A stretch of DNA of 64,000 nucleotides from Bacteroidota bacterium. Lineage in GTDB: Bacteria > Bacteroidota > Bacteroidia > Palsa-965. Below are positions 15,869 to 25,751 of the stretch, in pieces (within the stretch, counting starts at the first letter, position 1; every line of letters starts with the position of its first letter). Under the pieces are notes generated by a model, which did not search any database, had not been told where the DNA came from, and saw nothing but the letters and a program-made list of their open reading frames with translations. Location: NCBI GenBank assembly GCA_016194975.1, contig JACQAM010000022.1, forward strand, positions 62,001-126,000, written 5' to 3'. Made by a program: the position numbers and the translations under genes.

Positions 15869-18800
15869 ATGAAAACCCGTTCCCGCCGGATTATTTTTCT
15901 TTTCTGTTTTTTTCTTTGCAGCATTTCTGCCATTGCGGGGCTGCAGCCCATCTTCCGCCACCTCGGCGCTGAAGAAGGAATGACCTCCGGCTACACGAAT
16001 TGCCTTTTTAAAGATCACTATGGTTTTCTCTGGATAGGAACGGCAAACGGATTGAATCGTTTCGACGGAAAAAATGTTGTTCAGTATGTTCATCGCGACA
16101 ACGATTCTCTTTCACTCGGGACGAACGAAGTGGATGATATTTGTGAAGATGATCGCGGAATGCTATGGATCGCAACCAAGGGGGGGCTCAGTGTTTTTGA
16201 TCCCGAAACAAAAAAATTCAGCAACTATTCCAGCGAAGGAACCGGCGACGGGCAAATATTATTTTATAAAGGCGTGCGCTCTGTTTGTTTTTTCGATCAC
16301 AGAATATGGATGGGGCTTGCAGATGGAATTGTTTGCGCCACAACGGACAAAATAAAATTCACACTCATTCCGAAAAAAGATCTTCATGCAGAGAACAAGG
16401 GCGTTCATTGTGTTCCGAAATGTATGTGGAGCACGAAACATGGCTTGTGGATCTCCACGTTCACCGGCGTTTATTTAACCACCGACGGACAACATTTTTT
16501 CTGCAGTGAAAATAATCCGCAGAATATTCCTCTTCTCAACCGCGGATTCATTGGCGGAATGCAAACAGAAGGAGATTCCCTGATCTGGTTTGTCAATTGG
16601 AGATTTCCGGGATTGTACAGGTACAATATATTCACGCACGTCCTTGATTCTGTTCACGCCGAAGGCATGCACGGCATTAATTTCATGTCTATCTGTCGCA
16701 TCGACAAAGATCATTTCTGGGGAGGAACCATTACCGATGGAATTATTTCCATTGACATTCATTCCGGAAAAAAATATTTCATCATGCCGCATCGTTTCGA
16801 TCCGAATTCAATGTCGGATGCAGAAATACAGGGGATCATGATGGACGAAGAAGGAACTGTTTTTATTGCTACCAAGCGCGGAGTTGATTATGCAAATCCC
16901 GTGCAGACACAGTTCCGTGTTTACCGGAATGATCCGGCCGATTCGACTGCGTTTCCTTCGCAGGCCCCCATCGCTATTGAAGAAGATGCGGCCGGAATGT
17001 TATGGATGGGAACAATGTCGAACGGACTTTATTCGCTCGATCCCACAACCGGACGCTGTACACGATTTCCTTTAACGGGAGATTTCAATCGGGTATGGAA
17101 TATTTTTTCGGATGAAAATAAAATTCTGGTCAGCACCGATGGAGGGTTGTGCTGGCTCGATATGAAGAATAAAAAAGTAACACTGTTTGATGTTCCGGAT
17201 ACATTGCGCGAATATCTTTCAGGATATGTCACCTTCATGTGCCGAGATAAACAGAATTGTTACTGGTTCGGATTGTGGCAAACCGGAATTCTCAAATATG
17301 ATCCGGTGAGCAGGAATGCAATTTTATTTTCGAAAGCAGACCGCACACATCATCTCGAAACGGCCTCGCCTACGGATGCATTTATTGACGAGAATAATAA
17401 TCTGTGGTACTCGCACATTGAATCGCCTTCTATCACGCGAATGAATATTTCCGATTTCCATTCGCAGACTTTCACGATCTCTTCCAACCGCAATGGACAC
17501 ATCAGCGGATTTTTGCAGTGCATGGAACGCGACAACAATGGAAATATATGGACGGGTTCTTCGCAGGGAGGACTTTACCGTTATGATGCGGCGCAAAATA
17601 TTTTCCGTCAATATGATCAGGCCGATGGACTTTCGAATAATTATATCATCTGCATTCAGAAAGATAAAAAAGGAATTTTATGGATTTCCACTGCGAATGG
17701 ATTGAATCGTCTAGATCCTGCAACCGGGAAGATAAGCGCGTTCTCTGTTTCCGACGGGCTTCCTTCCAACCAGTTTGTCGACAATCCGGCAACGATCACG
17801 TCGAGTGGAAAATTATTTTTTGGCTGCGACAATTTTCTTGTAGCATTCGAGCCCGACAGCATTATTCAGAATCCGCATTTTCCACCGGCGAAAATTTATG
17901 CGTATGAAATTTCCGGCATCAGCCATGACCTGCGGAAAGATGAAAAGGAAATTTTTCTTTCTTATAAGGACAAGTCGGTGAATTTTATTTTCGGCGCAAT
18001 AAATTTCATCGATCCCGAAAAAACAAATTTCGCATACAAGCTTGATGGATTCGACAAGGATTGGAATTTCTGCGGAAAAGAAGAACACATCACGTACACG
18101 AATCTTCCGCCCGGCGATTTTATTTTCCGTGTGAAGGCGACCAATCGTTTCGGGGAATGGAATACCGTAGAGCAAACGCTTCTCGTTCACGTGGACGGGC
18201 CATTCTGGAAAACGTGGTGGTTCTTTATGCTGTGTGTTCTTTCGGGAATTGCAGTCACTGCGCTCGCGTATTACATGCGCCTGCGCCAGGTGATGCGCCT
18301 GCAGGAGATCAGGAATAAAATTTCAAAAGATCTGCACGACGAGATCGGCTCATCGCTCAGCAGTATTTCCATTTACAGCGAAGTGGCAAAAAAAATGTCG
18401 GCAGAAAAAGCACCGGATATTTCGGAGATCATTTCCAACATCGGCGACACGGCGCGTTCTGCAATGGAAAACATGAGCGATATCGTATGGGCGATAAACC
18501 CGGTGAATGACAAATTCGACAGCGTAGTGAATCGCCTGCAGTTATTTGCGAAACAACTTTTCGAAGCCAAACAGATCAGCTTTGAATTATCAGTCCCGGA
18601 AACGCTGGGTGATGTGCGGCTCACGATGCAGCAGCGAAGAAATGTTTATCTCGTGCTGAAGGAAGCGGTGAATAATGTGGCAAAATATTCCGAAGCAGAA
18701 AATTGTTCCGTCACCATCAGGCGCACCGACAAAAAAATAAATGTAGAAGTAAAAGATGATGGAAAAGGTTTTGCAGAAACAGGGCCATCGCTTGGCGGAA

Positions 18801-18907
18801 ACGGATTGCTCAATATGAAACAGCGCATCGAAGAGTTGAATGGAATTTTCAACATCATTTCCGGAATTCAGCAAGGCACTACTATTTCATTTCAATTCGA
18901 ATCCTGA
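15869..18907 (+). CDS. Propeller-sensor histidine kinase (Reg_prop, Y_Y_Y, HisKA_3)
   Basis: 1012 residues. After a signal peptide come about 14 two-component-regulator propeller repeats (GFLWIGTANGLNRFDG, GMLWIATKGGLSVFD, KGILWISTANGLNRLD), then a Y_Y_Y domain (residues about 690-770), one membrane helix (WWFFMLCVLSGIAVTALAYY, near 780-800), a HisKA_3 dimerisation domain with H823 in SKDLHDEIGSSLSS, and a HATPase (NNVAKYSEAENC, DDGKGF, GNGLLNMKQRIEEL). It should sense a periplasmic ligand and phosphorylate the regulator encoded three bases downstream. Unlike hybrid HTCS proteins it has no receiver or AraC domain. Confidence 0.93.
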   Translation: MKTRSRRIIFLFCFFLCSISAIAGLQPIFRHLGAEEGMTSGYTNCLFKDHYGFLWIGTANGLNRFDGKNVVQYVHRDNDSLSLGTNEVDDICEDDRGMLWIATKGGLSVFDPETKKFSNYSSEGTGDGQILFYKGVRSVCFFDHRIWMGLADGIVCATTDKIKFTLIPKKDLHAENKGVHCVPKCMWSTKHGLWISTFTGVYLTTDGQHFFCSENNPQNIPLLNRGFIGGMQTEGDSLIWFVNWRFPGLYRYNIFTHVLDSVHAEGMHGINFMSICRIDKDHFWGGTITDGIISIDIHSGKKYFIMPHRFDPNSMSDAEIQGIMMDEEGTVFIATKRGVDYANPVQTQFRVYRNDPADSTAFPSQAPIAIEEDAAGMLWMGTMSNGLYSLDPTTGRCTRFPLTGDFNRVWNIFSDENKILVSTDGGLCWLDMKNKKVTLFDVPDTLREYLSGYVTFMCRDKQNCYWFGLWQTGILKYDPVSRNAILFSKADRTHHLETASPTDAFIDENNNLWYSHIESPSITRMNISDFHSQTFTISSNRNGHISGFLQCMERDNNGNIWTGSSQGGLYRYDAAQNIFRQYDQADGLSNNYIICIQKDKKGILWISTANGLNRLDPATGKISAFSVSDGLPSNQFVDNPATITSSGKLFFGCDNFLVAFEPDSIIQNPHFPPAKIYAYEISGISHDLRKDEKEIFLSYKDKSVNFIFGAINFIDPEKTNFAYKLDGFDKDWNFCGKEEHITYTNLPPGDFIFRVKATNRFGEWNTVEQTLLVHVDGPFWKTWWFFMLCVLSGIAVTALAYYMRLRQVMRLQEIRNKISKDLHDEIGSSLSSISIYSEVAKKMSAEKAPDISEIISNIGDTARSAMENMSDIVWAINPVNDKFDSVVNRLQLFAKQLFEAKQISFELSVPETLGDVRLTMQQRRNVYLVLKEAVNNVAKYSEAENCSVTIRRTDKKINVEVKDDGKGFAETGPSLGGNGLLNMKQRIEELNGIFNIISGIQQGTTISFQFES

Positions 18908-18910
18908 GCC

Positions 18911-19558
18911 ATGAACAAAAAAAAGATCCGTGTTTGCATTTTTGAAGACAACAGCGCTTTGCGCAATAGTCTTTCTGTACTCATCCGCTCCGACAGCGAA
19001 CTGGAATTTGCCGGTGCATTTCCCAATGCAATAAAATTGGCGGACGATATAAAAGAAACAAAACCCGATGTGATCCTGATGGATATCGGCATGCCGGGCA
19101 TTTCGGGAATAGAAGCAGTGAAGATTGTGCACAAAAATTTTCCGGAAATAAAAGTGGTGATGCAAACCGTGTTCGACGACGACGATAAAGTTTTTCATTC
19201 CGTATGTGCGGGCGCAGTGGGCTACCTTCTGAAAAAAACAGCGCCGCTTCAGTTTCTCGAAGCAATAAAAGAAGCGGCAGCCGGCGGCGCGCCCATGACC
19301 CCATCCATCGCAGTGAAAGTGTTGCAGCTTTTCCGCACGCATCATGCCCCCGCGACAAAATCTGAAGTCGATCTCAGCGCGAGAGAAAAAGAAATTCTTT
19401 CGTCGCTCACGAACGGATCGAGCTACAAGATGATCGCTGCCGAGCTTTCCATCAGCATTGATACGGTTCGTTTTCACATCAAGAATATTTATGAAAAACT
19501 ACACGTGCATTCCATGACGGAGGCGGTGGCAAAAGCTTTGCGTGATAAACTGGTCTGA
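18911..19558 (+). CDS. NarL/LuxR-family response regulator
   Basis: 215 residues. The receiver domain has D58 in VILMDIGMPGISG as phosphate acceptor, with acidic FEDN near residue 11-14 and a KK pair near 110. The C-terminal helix-turn-helix (LSAREKEILSSL ... MIAAELSISIDTVRFHIKNI) is of the LuxR type. It follows the kinase by three bases and is surely its partner. Candidate operators are the CATCATGTAG elements at 15817 and 21162. Confidence 0.95.
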   Translation: MNKKKIRVCIFEDNSALRNSLSVLIRSDSELEFAGAFPNAIKLADDIKETKPDVILMDIGMPGISGIEAVKIVHKNFPEIKVVMQTVFDDDDKVFHSVCAGAVGYLLKKTAPLQFLEAIKEAAAGGAPMTPSIAVKVLQLFRTHHAPATKSEVDLSAREKEILSSLTNGSSYKMIAAELSISIDTVRFHIKNIYEKLHVHSMTEAVAKALRDKLV

Positions 19559-19568
19559 AAAAAATAAT

Positions 19569-21155
19569 TTGAAAAACAAACCTTCATCACCGACGCAAAA
19601 AAAATTTCAGCAGAGAAAAATATTTTTCCTGGTGAATTTTCTTTTTTCTTTTTCTTTCATGCGTGCGCAGGTAGTTTTCCAGGAAACGCTGGGAAATGGT
19701 ACGTTCGATCAGAAGACGGCGCACCAGACATTCGATGGCGGCTATATCGTGATGGGAGGGCAATATAACGGCGGAACATATCTCAGCAAACTGAACGCAA
19801 CCGGAAATCTGCAATGGTCAAAAACATATTCCGGTTGTTATGGAATTTACGTGATTCAAAGTCACGACAGCGGCTACGTAATTGCCGGACAACTCTATTC
19901 TTCCGGCAGCGCCTCGGTAATGATAAAAACAGACAAGACGGGAAATATTCAATGGACGAATACTCTTTCATGCGGCCCGTACGATTATCTCGAGTGTGTG
20001 AAAGAAACAATTGATCGCTGCTTTATTTTTTCCGGATATGCTTCTCTTTCCACCAACACAGATGTTTTTCTTATAAAAGCAGATTCGCTTGGAAATATTC
20101 TCTGGTCGAAAACAGTCGGAACATCAACCAATGAAGACGGAATTTCCCTGGCAGCATTACCAAACGGAGAAATTTTTATTTCGGGAGTAACAAACGGATT
20201 CAGCAGCGGAGATTTTTATCTCGCGAAAACCGACGCATCGGGAAATGTGCTTTGGTCGCGTTCATATGGAGGAACAGGGTTGGAAGAGGTCTATGCAATG
20301 GATGCAACAAAAGAGGGAGGAGCGATCATGACGGGATTCACAGAAAGTTTTGGATCGGGACTCAGAGATGTTTACGTAGTGAAAACCGATTCGGCAGGAA
20401 ATATGGATTGGTCAAAAACTTATGGCGGTGCCAATTTTGATCATGGCCTCGGAATAAAAGAATGTTTTTACGGAGGATTCGTGATCGGCGCAATGACAAA
20501 AAGTTTCGGTTTTGGAAATAACGATGCGTACCTGATCAGGACTGATGCGAATGGAAATGTATTGTGGTCGAATGTGTATGGTGGATCAGGAATGGAACAG
20601 ATCTGGTCTATTGACGAAACAAGCGATCATGGTTTCATTCTCGCAGGAAATACGGACAGTTTTATTTCTTCACCGCAGGCCTATGTAATAAGAACAAATA
20701 ATCTCGGACTCACCGGGTGCAATGAAATGATGAACGTTCCCACTCTTGTTACGCAACCGCCCACGGTTGTCACGAATTTATTTTCCACGAGCACCCCGGC
20801 AGGAAATATTATTTCCAACCCGATTGTAGCCGGAGCAGGCCCGGGACAATCCATTCTCTGCGCATCGGCATTAGGAATTTCATCTTTGCAGAATAATATT
20901 TCCGCACTGAATATTTTTCCTGATCCGGCGAATGATAATTTTTCAATAAGTTTTGTTTTAGAAAATCCGTCGCCCGTAATAATTTCATTTTACGATGCGG
21001 AAGGAAAAATGGTGCGTGAAGAAAACGAAGGAACATTTGTACCGGGAGACCAAAGCGTGATGATGAATGGCGCCGATCTTCCGTGCGGACTCTATTTCAT
21101 TCTTGTGGAAGCGGGCAATACGCAATTTTCGCAGCGAATTCTCATTGAGCATTAA
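19569..21155 (+). CDS. Secreted repeat protein with T9SS type A sorting domain
   Basis: About 528 residues from a TTG at 19569; a GTG at 19542 would overlap the regulator. The hydrophobic leader ends at SFMRAQ. The body has KtDxxGNxxWsktyGG repeats (KTDKTGNIQW, KADSLGNILWSK, KTDASGNVLWSRSYGG, RTDANGNVLWSNVYGG), the same type as in the gene at 2155. The tail LNIFPDPANDNFSISF ... CGLYFILVEAGN ... RILIEH is a T9SS sorting domain. The start is uncertain; the function is unknown. Confidence 0.85.
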   Translation: MKNKPSSPTQKKFQQRKIFFLVNFLFSFSFMRAQVVFQETLGNGTFDQKTAHQTFDGGYIVMGGQYNGGTYLSKLNATGNLQWSKTYSGCYGIYVIQSHDSGYVIAGQLYSSGSASVMIKTDKTGNIQWTNTLSCGPYDYLECVKETIDRCFIFSGYASLSTNTDVFLIKADSLGNILWSKTVGTSTNEDGISLAALPNGEIFISGVTNGFSSGDFYLAKTDASGNVLWSRSYGGTGLEEVYAMDATKEGGAIMTGFTESFGSGLRDVYVVKTDSAGNMDWSKTYGGANFDHGLGIKECFYGGFVIGAMTKSFGFGNNDAYLIRTDANGNVLWSNVYGGSGMEQIWSIDETSDHGFILAGNTDSFISSPQAYVIRTNNLGLTGCNEMMNVPTLVTQPPTVVTNLFSTSTPAGNIISNPIVAGAGPGQSILCASALGISSLQNNISALNIFPDPANDNFSISFVLENPSPVIISFYDAEGKMVREENEGTFVPGDQSVMMNGADLPCGLYFILVEAGNTQFSQRILIEH

Positions 21156-21161
21156 CCCCAC

Positions 21162-21177
21162 CTACCCCATCATGTAG
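21162..21177. promoter_or_regulatory. Operator-like element CTACCCCATCATGTAG
   Basis: CTAC and GTAG arms with the same CATCATGTAG core as at 15823-15832, and the same distance (23 versus 22 bases) to the -7 box. Confidence 0.5.
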
Positions 21178-21208
21178 TTGAATGGCTTTCTCATGCGGCC
21201 TATGTTTG
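21178..21208 (+). promoter_or_regulatory. Promoter (TTG - 20 - TATGTTTG) of the orphan propeller gene
   Basis: TTG at 21178-21180, 20 bases, then TATGTTTG at 21201-21208; the ATG follows after four bases, so the mRNA is probably leaderless. Confidence 0.6.
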
Positions 21209-21212
21209 CTTC

Positions 21213-21839
21213 ATGAAAAACCCAACAAACATTCTCCGCAAAACACAGCTGCTCTGCCTGCTGTTCCTGCTCACACTTCAGCTAAGCGCGCAAGTCGTGA
21301 CAGACGAGTACCGCGAACTGATCGATTCCAATGCCGTGATCACTTCTTCTTCCGAAGATCAGAATTACCAATGGATCGGAACCGATAAAGGCCTCTGGAA
21401 AATCAATAAAAAAACGAAGAAAGCCATTCATTACGACACGGAAAATATTCCGCTCGAAAGTAATTTCATCACTTCAGTTTGCTGCTGTGCCAATGGAAAT
21501 GTGTGGATAGGCACGCCCAAAGGAGCGATCCGATTCGATGGATTTGCTTTTCTCACAGTGAATGATGAGAACTCCGATCTGCCGGACAATTATATTACTT
21601 CCATTGTGCAGGAAAAGAATGGTACATTGTGGATTGGCACCCGGTATGGCGGCCTTGTAAAAATCGACCGTAACAAATACACCGTTTACGATCACACGAA
21701 CTCCGCAATCAAAAACGACCACATCTGTAAATTATCGCTCGACGTGAATGGAAATATTCTCGTTGATGTATTCATGAACGGACAGGTCAGCGCCGATGAA
21801 CTTGTAACACGCCCCGGAATGGTTTCTGTAAATCAATGA
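21213..21839 (+). CDS. Orphan two-component-regulator propeller protein (secreted)
   Basis: 208 residues with a signal peptide ending LSAQ and three to four Reg_prop repeats (YQWIGTDKGLWKIN, GNVWIGTPKGAIRFDG, GTLWIGTRYGGLVKID). This is the sensor-type repeat of the kinase at 15869, but without membrane helix or kinase and too short for a closed seven-bladed propeller. It has its own promoter with the same operator-like element. It may be a decoy, a ligand scavenger, or a remnant of a larger gene; no frameshifted remainder is visible downstream. Confidence 0.75.
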   Translation: MKNPTNILRKTQLLCLLFLLTLQLSAQVVTDEYRELIDSNAVITSSSEDQNYQWIGTDKGLWKINKKTKKAIHYDTENIPLESNFITSVCCCANGNVWIGTPKGAIRFDGFAFLTVNDENSDLPDNYITSIVQEKNGTLWIGTRYGGLVKIDRNKYTVYDHTNSAIKNDHICKLSLDVNGNILVDVFMNGQVSADELVTRPGMVSVNQ

Positions 21840-21885
21840 TAACAGCAAAAAATTTTGTTACAACATTTCAAAAAAATATTACCCG

Positions 21886-23778
21886 ATGAAAAAAATATTC
21901 TTATTCATTCTTTCAAATTTCATTCTCATATTTTCCTTCGCACAATCTTCGCGCCTTGTTCTTGCTGAAGACTGGACGAGCGATAATTGTCCGCCATCGG
22001 CACCGTCAGATAATTATTTTGCCAATCTCATCGATCCGGACCCGACCAAAGTGGTGAAAATTACAGATCACGTTTCATGGCCCAATGGAAACGAACCCAT
22101 GTACACGCAGGATGCGGCAGAAAATAATGCACGTGTACTTTATTACAGCGTTCCGCATGTGCCGTATGCGCGCATGAACGGAAGCCCGAATAATGGAATG
22201 GACTGGCCTTACAATTGGAATCAGAATCGTGTTGACAGCGCGGCCTCTATTGTTTCCCCGTTCAGCATTGATGTATCACACTACTTCAATAGTGCGCACG
22301 ATTCTGCTTTTGTAATGATGATCATCACTTGCACACAAAATGTGATGATGGCTACTCCCGTATTTCAATGTGTGATGGTCGAAAAGCATATTCACTTTGC
22401 AACTGCGCCTGGAACGAACGGCACCACCGATTTTTTTGATGTGATGCGGAAAATGTATCCGAACCAACTCGGCACCGCGATCGCAACTTCATGGATAGTT
22501 GGACAAACAGACACCTTACGCTACGCTGTTCCTGTTCCGAATTATATTTATGACATCAACCAGGTTGCATTTATAGGATTTATACAGGATAATTTTACGA
22601 AAGAAGTTTTGCAGGCAGGAGCAGACCAACCTAATCCTGCTCTACTTGATGCCGGCGTGACATACATCAATGGAATTTCGCAAGTAGGATGCAATGGAAA
22701 TATTTCCCCCGTGCTCACGATAAATAATCTCGGCACCGACACGATCACCTCACTGCTGGTTAAATACCAGGTTGACAATGGCCCGTGGAATTCTCAATTA
22801 ATCAGCAACACCATTCTTCCCGGATGGTATTTGTTGTACAATATTCCCGTGCAGAATTTTTCTCCGGGCGCACACACGATACGCGCGCAAACTTCTTCTC
22901 CGAACGGTCTCACGGATCAGAACATCTGGAACGACGGAACATATTTTGATTTTGTGATACTCTCCGCCCCGGTAACGATTCCAATGACTGAAGATTTTGA
23001 AAGCGGAATTTTTCCGCCGTCCAACTGGAGCATTCTCAATTTGGATCACGATACCACGTGGATGCGTGCGAATGTAGGCGGGTTTGGTGCGAGCGCGCAT
23101 TCGGCAGAGATGAACTTTTACTATTATGCAAATCCCATGGGACAGGAAGATTTTTTATTCTCACCGCAGGTTGATCTTTCTGCAACCATTGGAAATATTT
23201 ACCTCGATTTCAATGTGGCTTACACCTCCTATGATTCTGCTTTTCATGATTCGCTCGTGATCGAAGTTTCTATTGATTGCGGAACGAGTTGGCAGCGCAT
23301 TTATGGAAAAGCAGACAGCTCACTGATGACGGCGCCCGACACGCTGAATAATTTTGTTCCCACCGCCGATCAGTGGAGAGCAGAACATATTGACCTTAGC
23401 GCGTACGCCGGCTCGCCCGCGCTCGATGTTCGTTTCAAATCCATTAATGCTTTTGGAAATAATCTTTACATCGACGACATCAATATTCACGACAGTACAT
23501 CGGCGAATTCCATTGTGGAAATGCAGCACCATACCTCATTCAGTATTTATCCGAATCCGAATAACGGGGAAATGAATTTTGTTTTTCCTGCGGCCGGAAA
23601 AAATTCCTTCCTGGAAATTTTTGATGCAACAGGAAATTGTGTGAGCCGGAATGAAATTGTTGCGGGAACAAAAAATCTTTTTGTAAGTGAATGTTTTCTG
23701 CCCGACGGAATTTATTTGTGCCGTATATTTTCAGACGGGAATATAACCGGAACGGAAAAAATGGTGATCACAAAATAA
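21886..23778 (+). CDS. Omp28-like secreted protein with T9SS sorting domain
   Basis: 630 residues. After the signal peptide, VLAEDWTSDNCPPSAPSDN resembles the start of Omp28-type thioredoxin-like domains, where CxxC would be expected but CPPS is found. The part to residue about 260 fits that domain. Then come a CARDB-like segment (residues about 265-360), a jelly-roll-like segment (about 365-540) and a T9SS type A tail (FSIYPNPNNGEMNF ... GIYLCRIFSDGN). The middle and end resemble those of the 10104 protein, which suggests shared building blocks. Function unknown. Confidence 0.78.
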   Translation: MKKIFLFILSNFILIFSFAQSSRLVLAEDWTSDNCPPSAPSDNYFANLIDPDPTKVVKITDHVSWPNGNEPMYTQDAAENNARVLYYSVPHVPYARMNGSPNNGMDWPYNWNQNRVDSAASIVSPFSIDVSHYFNSAHDSAFVMMIITCTQNVMMATPVFQCVMVEKHIHFATAPGTNGTTDFFDVMRKMYPNQLGTAIATSWIVGQTDTLRYAVPVPNYIYDINQVAFIGFIQDNFTKEVLQAGADQPNPALLDAGVTYINGISQVGCNGNISPVLTINNLGTDTITSLLVKYQVDNGPWNSQLISNTILPGWYLLYNIPVQNFSPGAHTIRAQTSSPNGLTDQNIWNDGTYFDFVILSAPVTIPMTEDFESGIFPPSNWSILNLDHDTTWMRANVGGFGASAHSAEMNFYYYANPMGQEDFLFSPQVDLSATIGNIYLDFNVAYTSYDSAFHDSLVIEVSIDCGTSWQRIYGKADSSLMTAPDTLNNFVPTADQWRAEHIDLSAYAGSPALDVRFKSINAFGNNLYIDDINIHDSTSANSIVEMQHHTSFSIYPNPNNGEMNFVFPAAGKNSFLEIFDATGNCVSRNEIVAGTKNLFVSECFLPDGIYLCRIFSDGNITGTEKMVITK

Positions 23779-23786
23779 ACACGCCC

Positions 23787-25133
23787 TCATTTATCCTTAC
23801 AACTGCAGCCGGAATCGGCCCACGGCTCTTTACGCGAAATTGTTTTTGAAATATTTTCTTCGCCCGCCTTTGCATAGTATCCGTCGCATTTCTCCAGCGC
23901 ATTTTCCAGTTCTTTATTCTCGTGTTTCCCATAATGATAAACGGCGAATTCAATGTGATTGGTCTTCGACTCATGACGAATTAATTTCTGTTCTGTTTTC
24001 TTCAATTGAAATTCCGCATCGCTGAAAAGAATGATCTGCGTTCGCACCGACGGATCGTGCAAACTATCGGCGAGCGCGTATCCTGCAGAAAGCGCCTTAT
24101 CAATATTCGTGGAGCCGCCCTCTTCAAATGAAGAAAGCAAAGTTCCGACGAGCGAAGTGTCATTGACATAAGAAGAACGCAGTAACACTTTTATTCCTGA
24201 TCCGAAAGTGATGAGCGTGATTTTTGTATTCGTCCCGTTTTCCGCGATGTAATTTTTCAATTCTGTTTTCAGTTCATCCATATATTTTCCTTCGTACATG
24301 GAACGCGAAACATCAACAAGCATGATCACATTATCGGCCGGAACATTTTCTATTTTATGTGAAGCAGCCGAATCTTTTGTAAGCAGAAAATCGTCCATGT
24401 AATAGTAGGAACAGAAATCGAGCTCGAGCGAAAGATTGCGTTTTATGTAATAAGAAAGGGAACGGCTGTGAAGTTTGTGATGTGCATTGCACGATTGGCA
24501 GCAACCAAAACATCCGAGGGTGAGATATTGTTCTCCTCCACTTGCAATGTAATAGCCGCTTATTTTATTCCAGTTCGTATCACACAACATCGACAGGGTT
24601 GTCATCACGATCTGCGGTTTCCTGTCATCAGTTGTTCCCATTGGCGCATAAGCATCGGAAGAAAAAAGTGCGCCCACACTTCCGGCGTTGAATGAAGAGA
24701 GCACATCGACCTTCAGAAAAAATTCCAGGTAATATTTTTCTCCGGCTACCATCGGCTCTTTCAATTTTGTTTGCATAAAATCCATGTAATCGTCCACGTC
24801 ATCATCATCAATAGAATGGCCATTGGTTTCCATTTTGGTGTAGAGCATCAGCCCCACTCTTCCTTTTCCCGAATGAGCCGCGCCTGCAACAAATCGATTG
24901 TATTCATCACCCACTATCGCATCGCCATTCCAGTAATCAGGACAACCCGTGGAAGGATGTGTCCACCCGGGAAGAAATTCCGAGGGCATATTTTTATCGT
25001 CGCAGAAATTATTCATGGGCAACGTAGTAAGATAATCTTCGAAGCCCGGATTGGAAATAAGATTATTCTGCGCCGGAAGAAAATGCGCGGAGGCGATGAG
25101 AAAAAAGATAAAAAGAAAAAAATTTCTGTTCAC
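23787..25133 (-). CDS. Secreted von Willebrand factor A domain protein
   Basis: 448 residues with signal peptide (LFIFFLIASAHFLPAQ). Residues about 22-235 (NLISNPGFEDY ... EKYYLEFFLKVD) form a carbohydrate-binding-like jelly roll found before OmpA or VWA domains in Bacteroidota. Residues about 265-430 are a VWA domain with the metal site DVSRS (IMLVDVSRSMYEG), then GGSTNIDKAL and LFSDAEF. No T9SS tail is seen. Cys pairs (CFGCCQSC, CSCKD) are numerous. It is probably a periplasmic or surface adhesion protein. Convergent with the Omp28-like gene. Confidence 0.82.
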   Translation of the reverse strand: MNRNFFLFIFFLIASAHFLPAQNNLISNPGFEDYLTTLPMNNFCDDKNMPSEFLPGWTHPSTGCPDYWNGDAIVGDEYNRFVAGAAHSGKGRVGLMLYTKMETNGHSIDDDDVDDYMDFMQTKLKEPMVAGEKYYLEFFLKVDVLSSFNAGSVGALFSSDAYAPMGTTDDRKPQIVMTTLSMLCDTNWNKISGYYIASGGEQYLTLGCFGCCQSCNAHHKLHSRSLSYYIKRNLSLELDFCSYYYMDDFLLTKDSAASHKIENVPADNVIMLVDVSRSMYEGKYMDELKTELKNYIAENGTNTKITLITFGSGIKVLLRSSYVNDTSLVGTLLSSFEEGGSTNIDKALSAGYALADSLHDPSVRTQIILFSDAEFQLKKTEQKLIRHESKTNHIEFAVYHYGKHENKELENALEKCDGYYAKAGEENISKTISRKEPWADSGCSCKDK

Positions 25134-25274
25134 GCGCAGTTTTATGGTTGACTAAAAATAGTCATTCTCCAACCCGTAAAACCAAAATGGACAAGCCGGC
25201 ATGGGCCGGAAAAAATTTCTGTATCTTTTTTACCGGCGCGTCATTAGGAAGACAGAATTCAAAACCGACTCGCC

Positions 25275-25703
25275 ATGAAAAAGAACCTCCTCCTCCTGCT
25301 ATTTGCCGCATTTGCATTATGCGGCGCGCTCAACGCACAAGCCGGTGCGCAAAAATGGAAACTCACTGATGATGCAGGCCAAGTTGCCTATGTCACCATA
25401 TATCCATTCACCTACAGCGGAACTTTTAATGAAACAGATGATAGTCCGGGATGGTGGATAGGTTGCGAAGGCGGAGGCAGCATTCGCATTCCAATAAGCG
25501 GCACCATTGCAAAAAGCGATTATGGCGATTCATGGACGTTTACTATTTCATTGGGCGGATGCGGATGCACCGTGCAGGGACAAGCGGAAGGAAATTCCAT
25601 AGGAAGTTTTCCTGATGCGAGTTTTGTAAGCGGAACTTACAGCATGAGTTCTTCGTGCGGCATGACCAACTCGCAGCACAACTGGATCGCAGAACCGATG
25701 TAA
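25275..25703 (+). CDS. Hypothetical secreted protein
   Basis: 142 residues with a clear signal peptide (NLLLLLFAAFALCGALNAQ). The mature part is Gly- and Ser-rich and beta-like, with cysteines at CEGGGS, GGCGCT and SSCGM that could form disulfides. No family recognised. The next gene lies 48 bases downstream on the same strand. Confidence 0.62.
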   Translation: MKKNLLLLLFAAFALCGALNAQAGAQKWKLTDDAGQVAYVTIYPFTYSGTFNETDDSPGWWIGCEGGGSIRIPISGTIAKSDYGDSWTFTISLGGCGCTVQGQAEGNSIGSFPDASFVSGTYSMSSSCGMTNSQHNWIAEPM

Positions 25704-25751
25704 AAAAATAATTCACGAAATAATTCACAAACAAAAAGAAAGGAGCACAAC

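Noticed and set aside
18887-19477. 196-residue open frame opposite the response regulator
   Set aside because: Shadow of a well-defined regulator gene; His/Phe-rich composition typical of an antisense frame.
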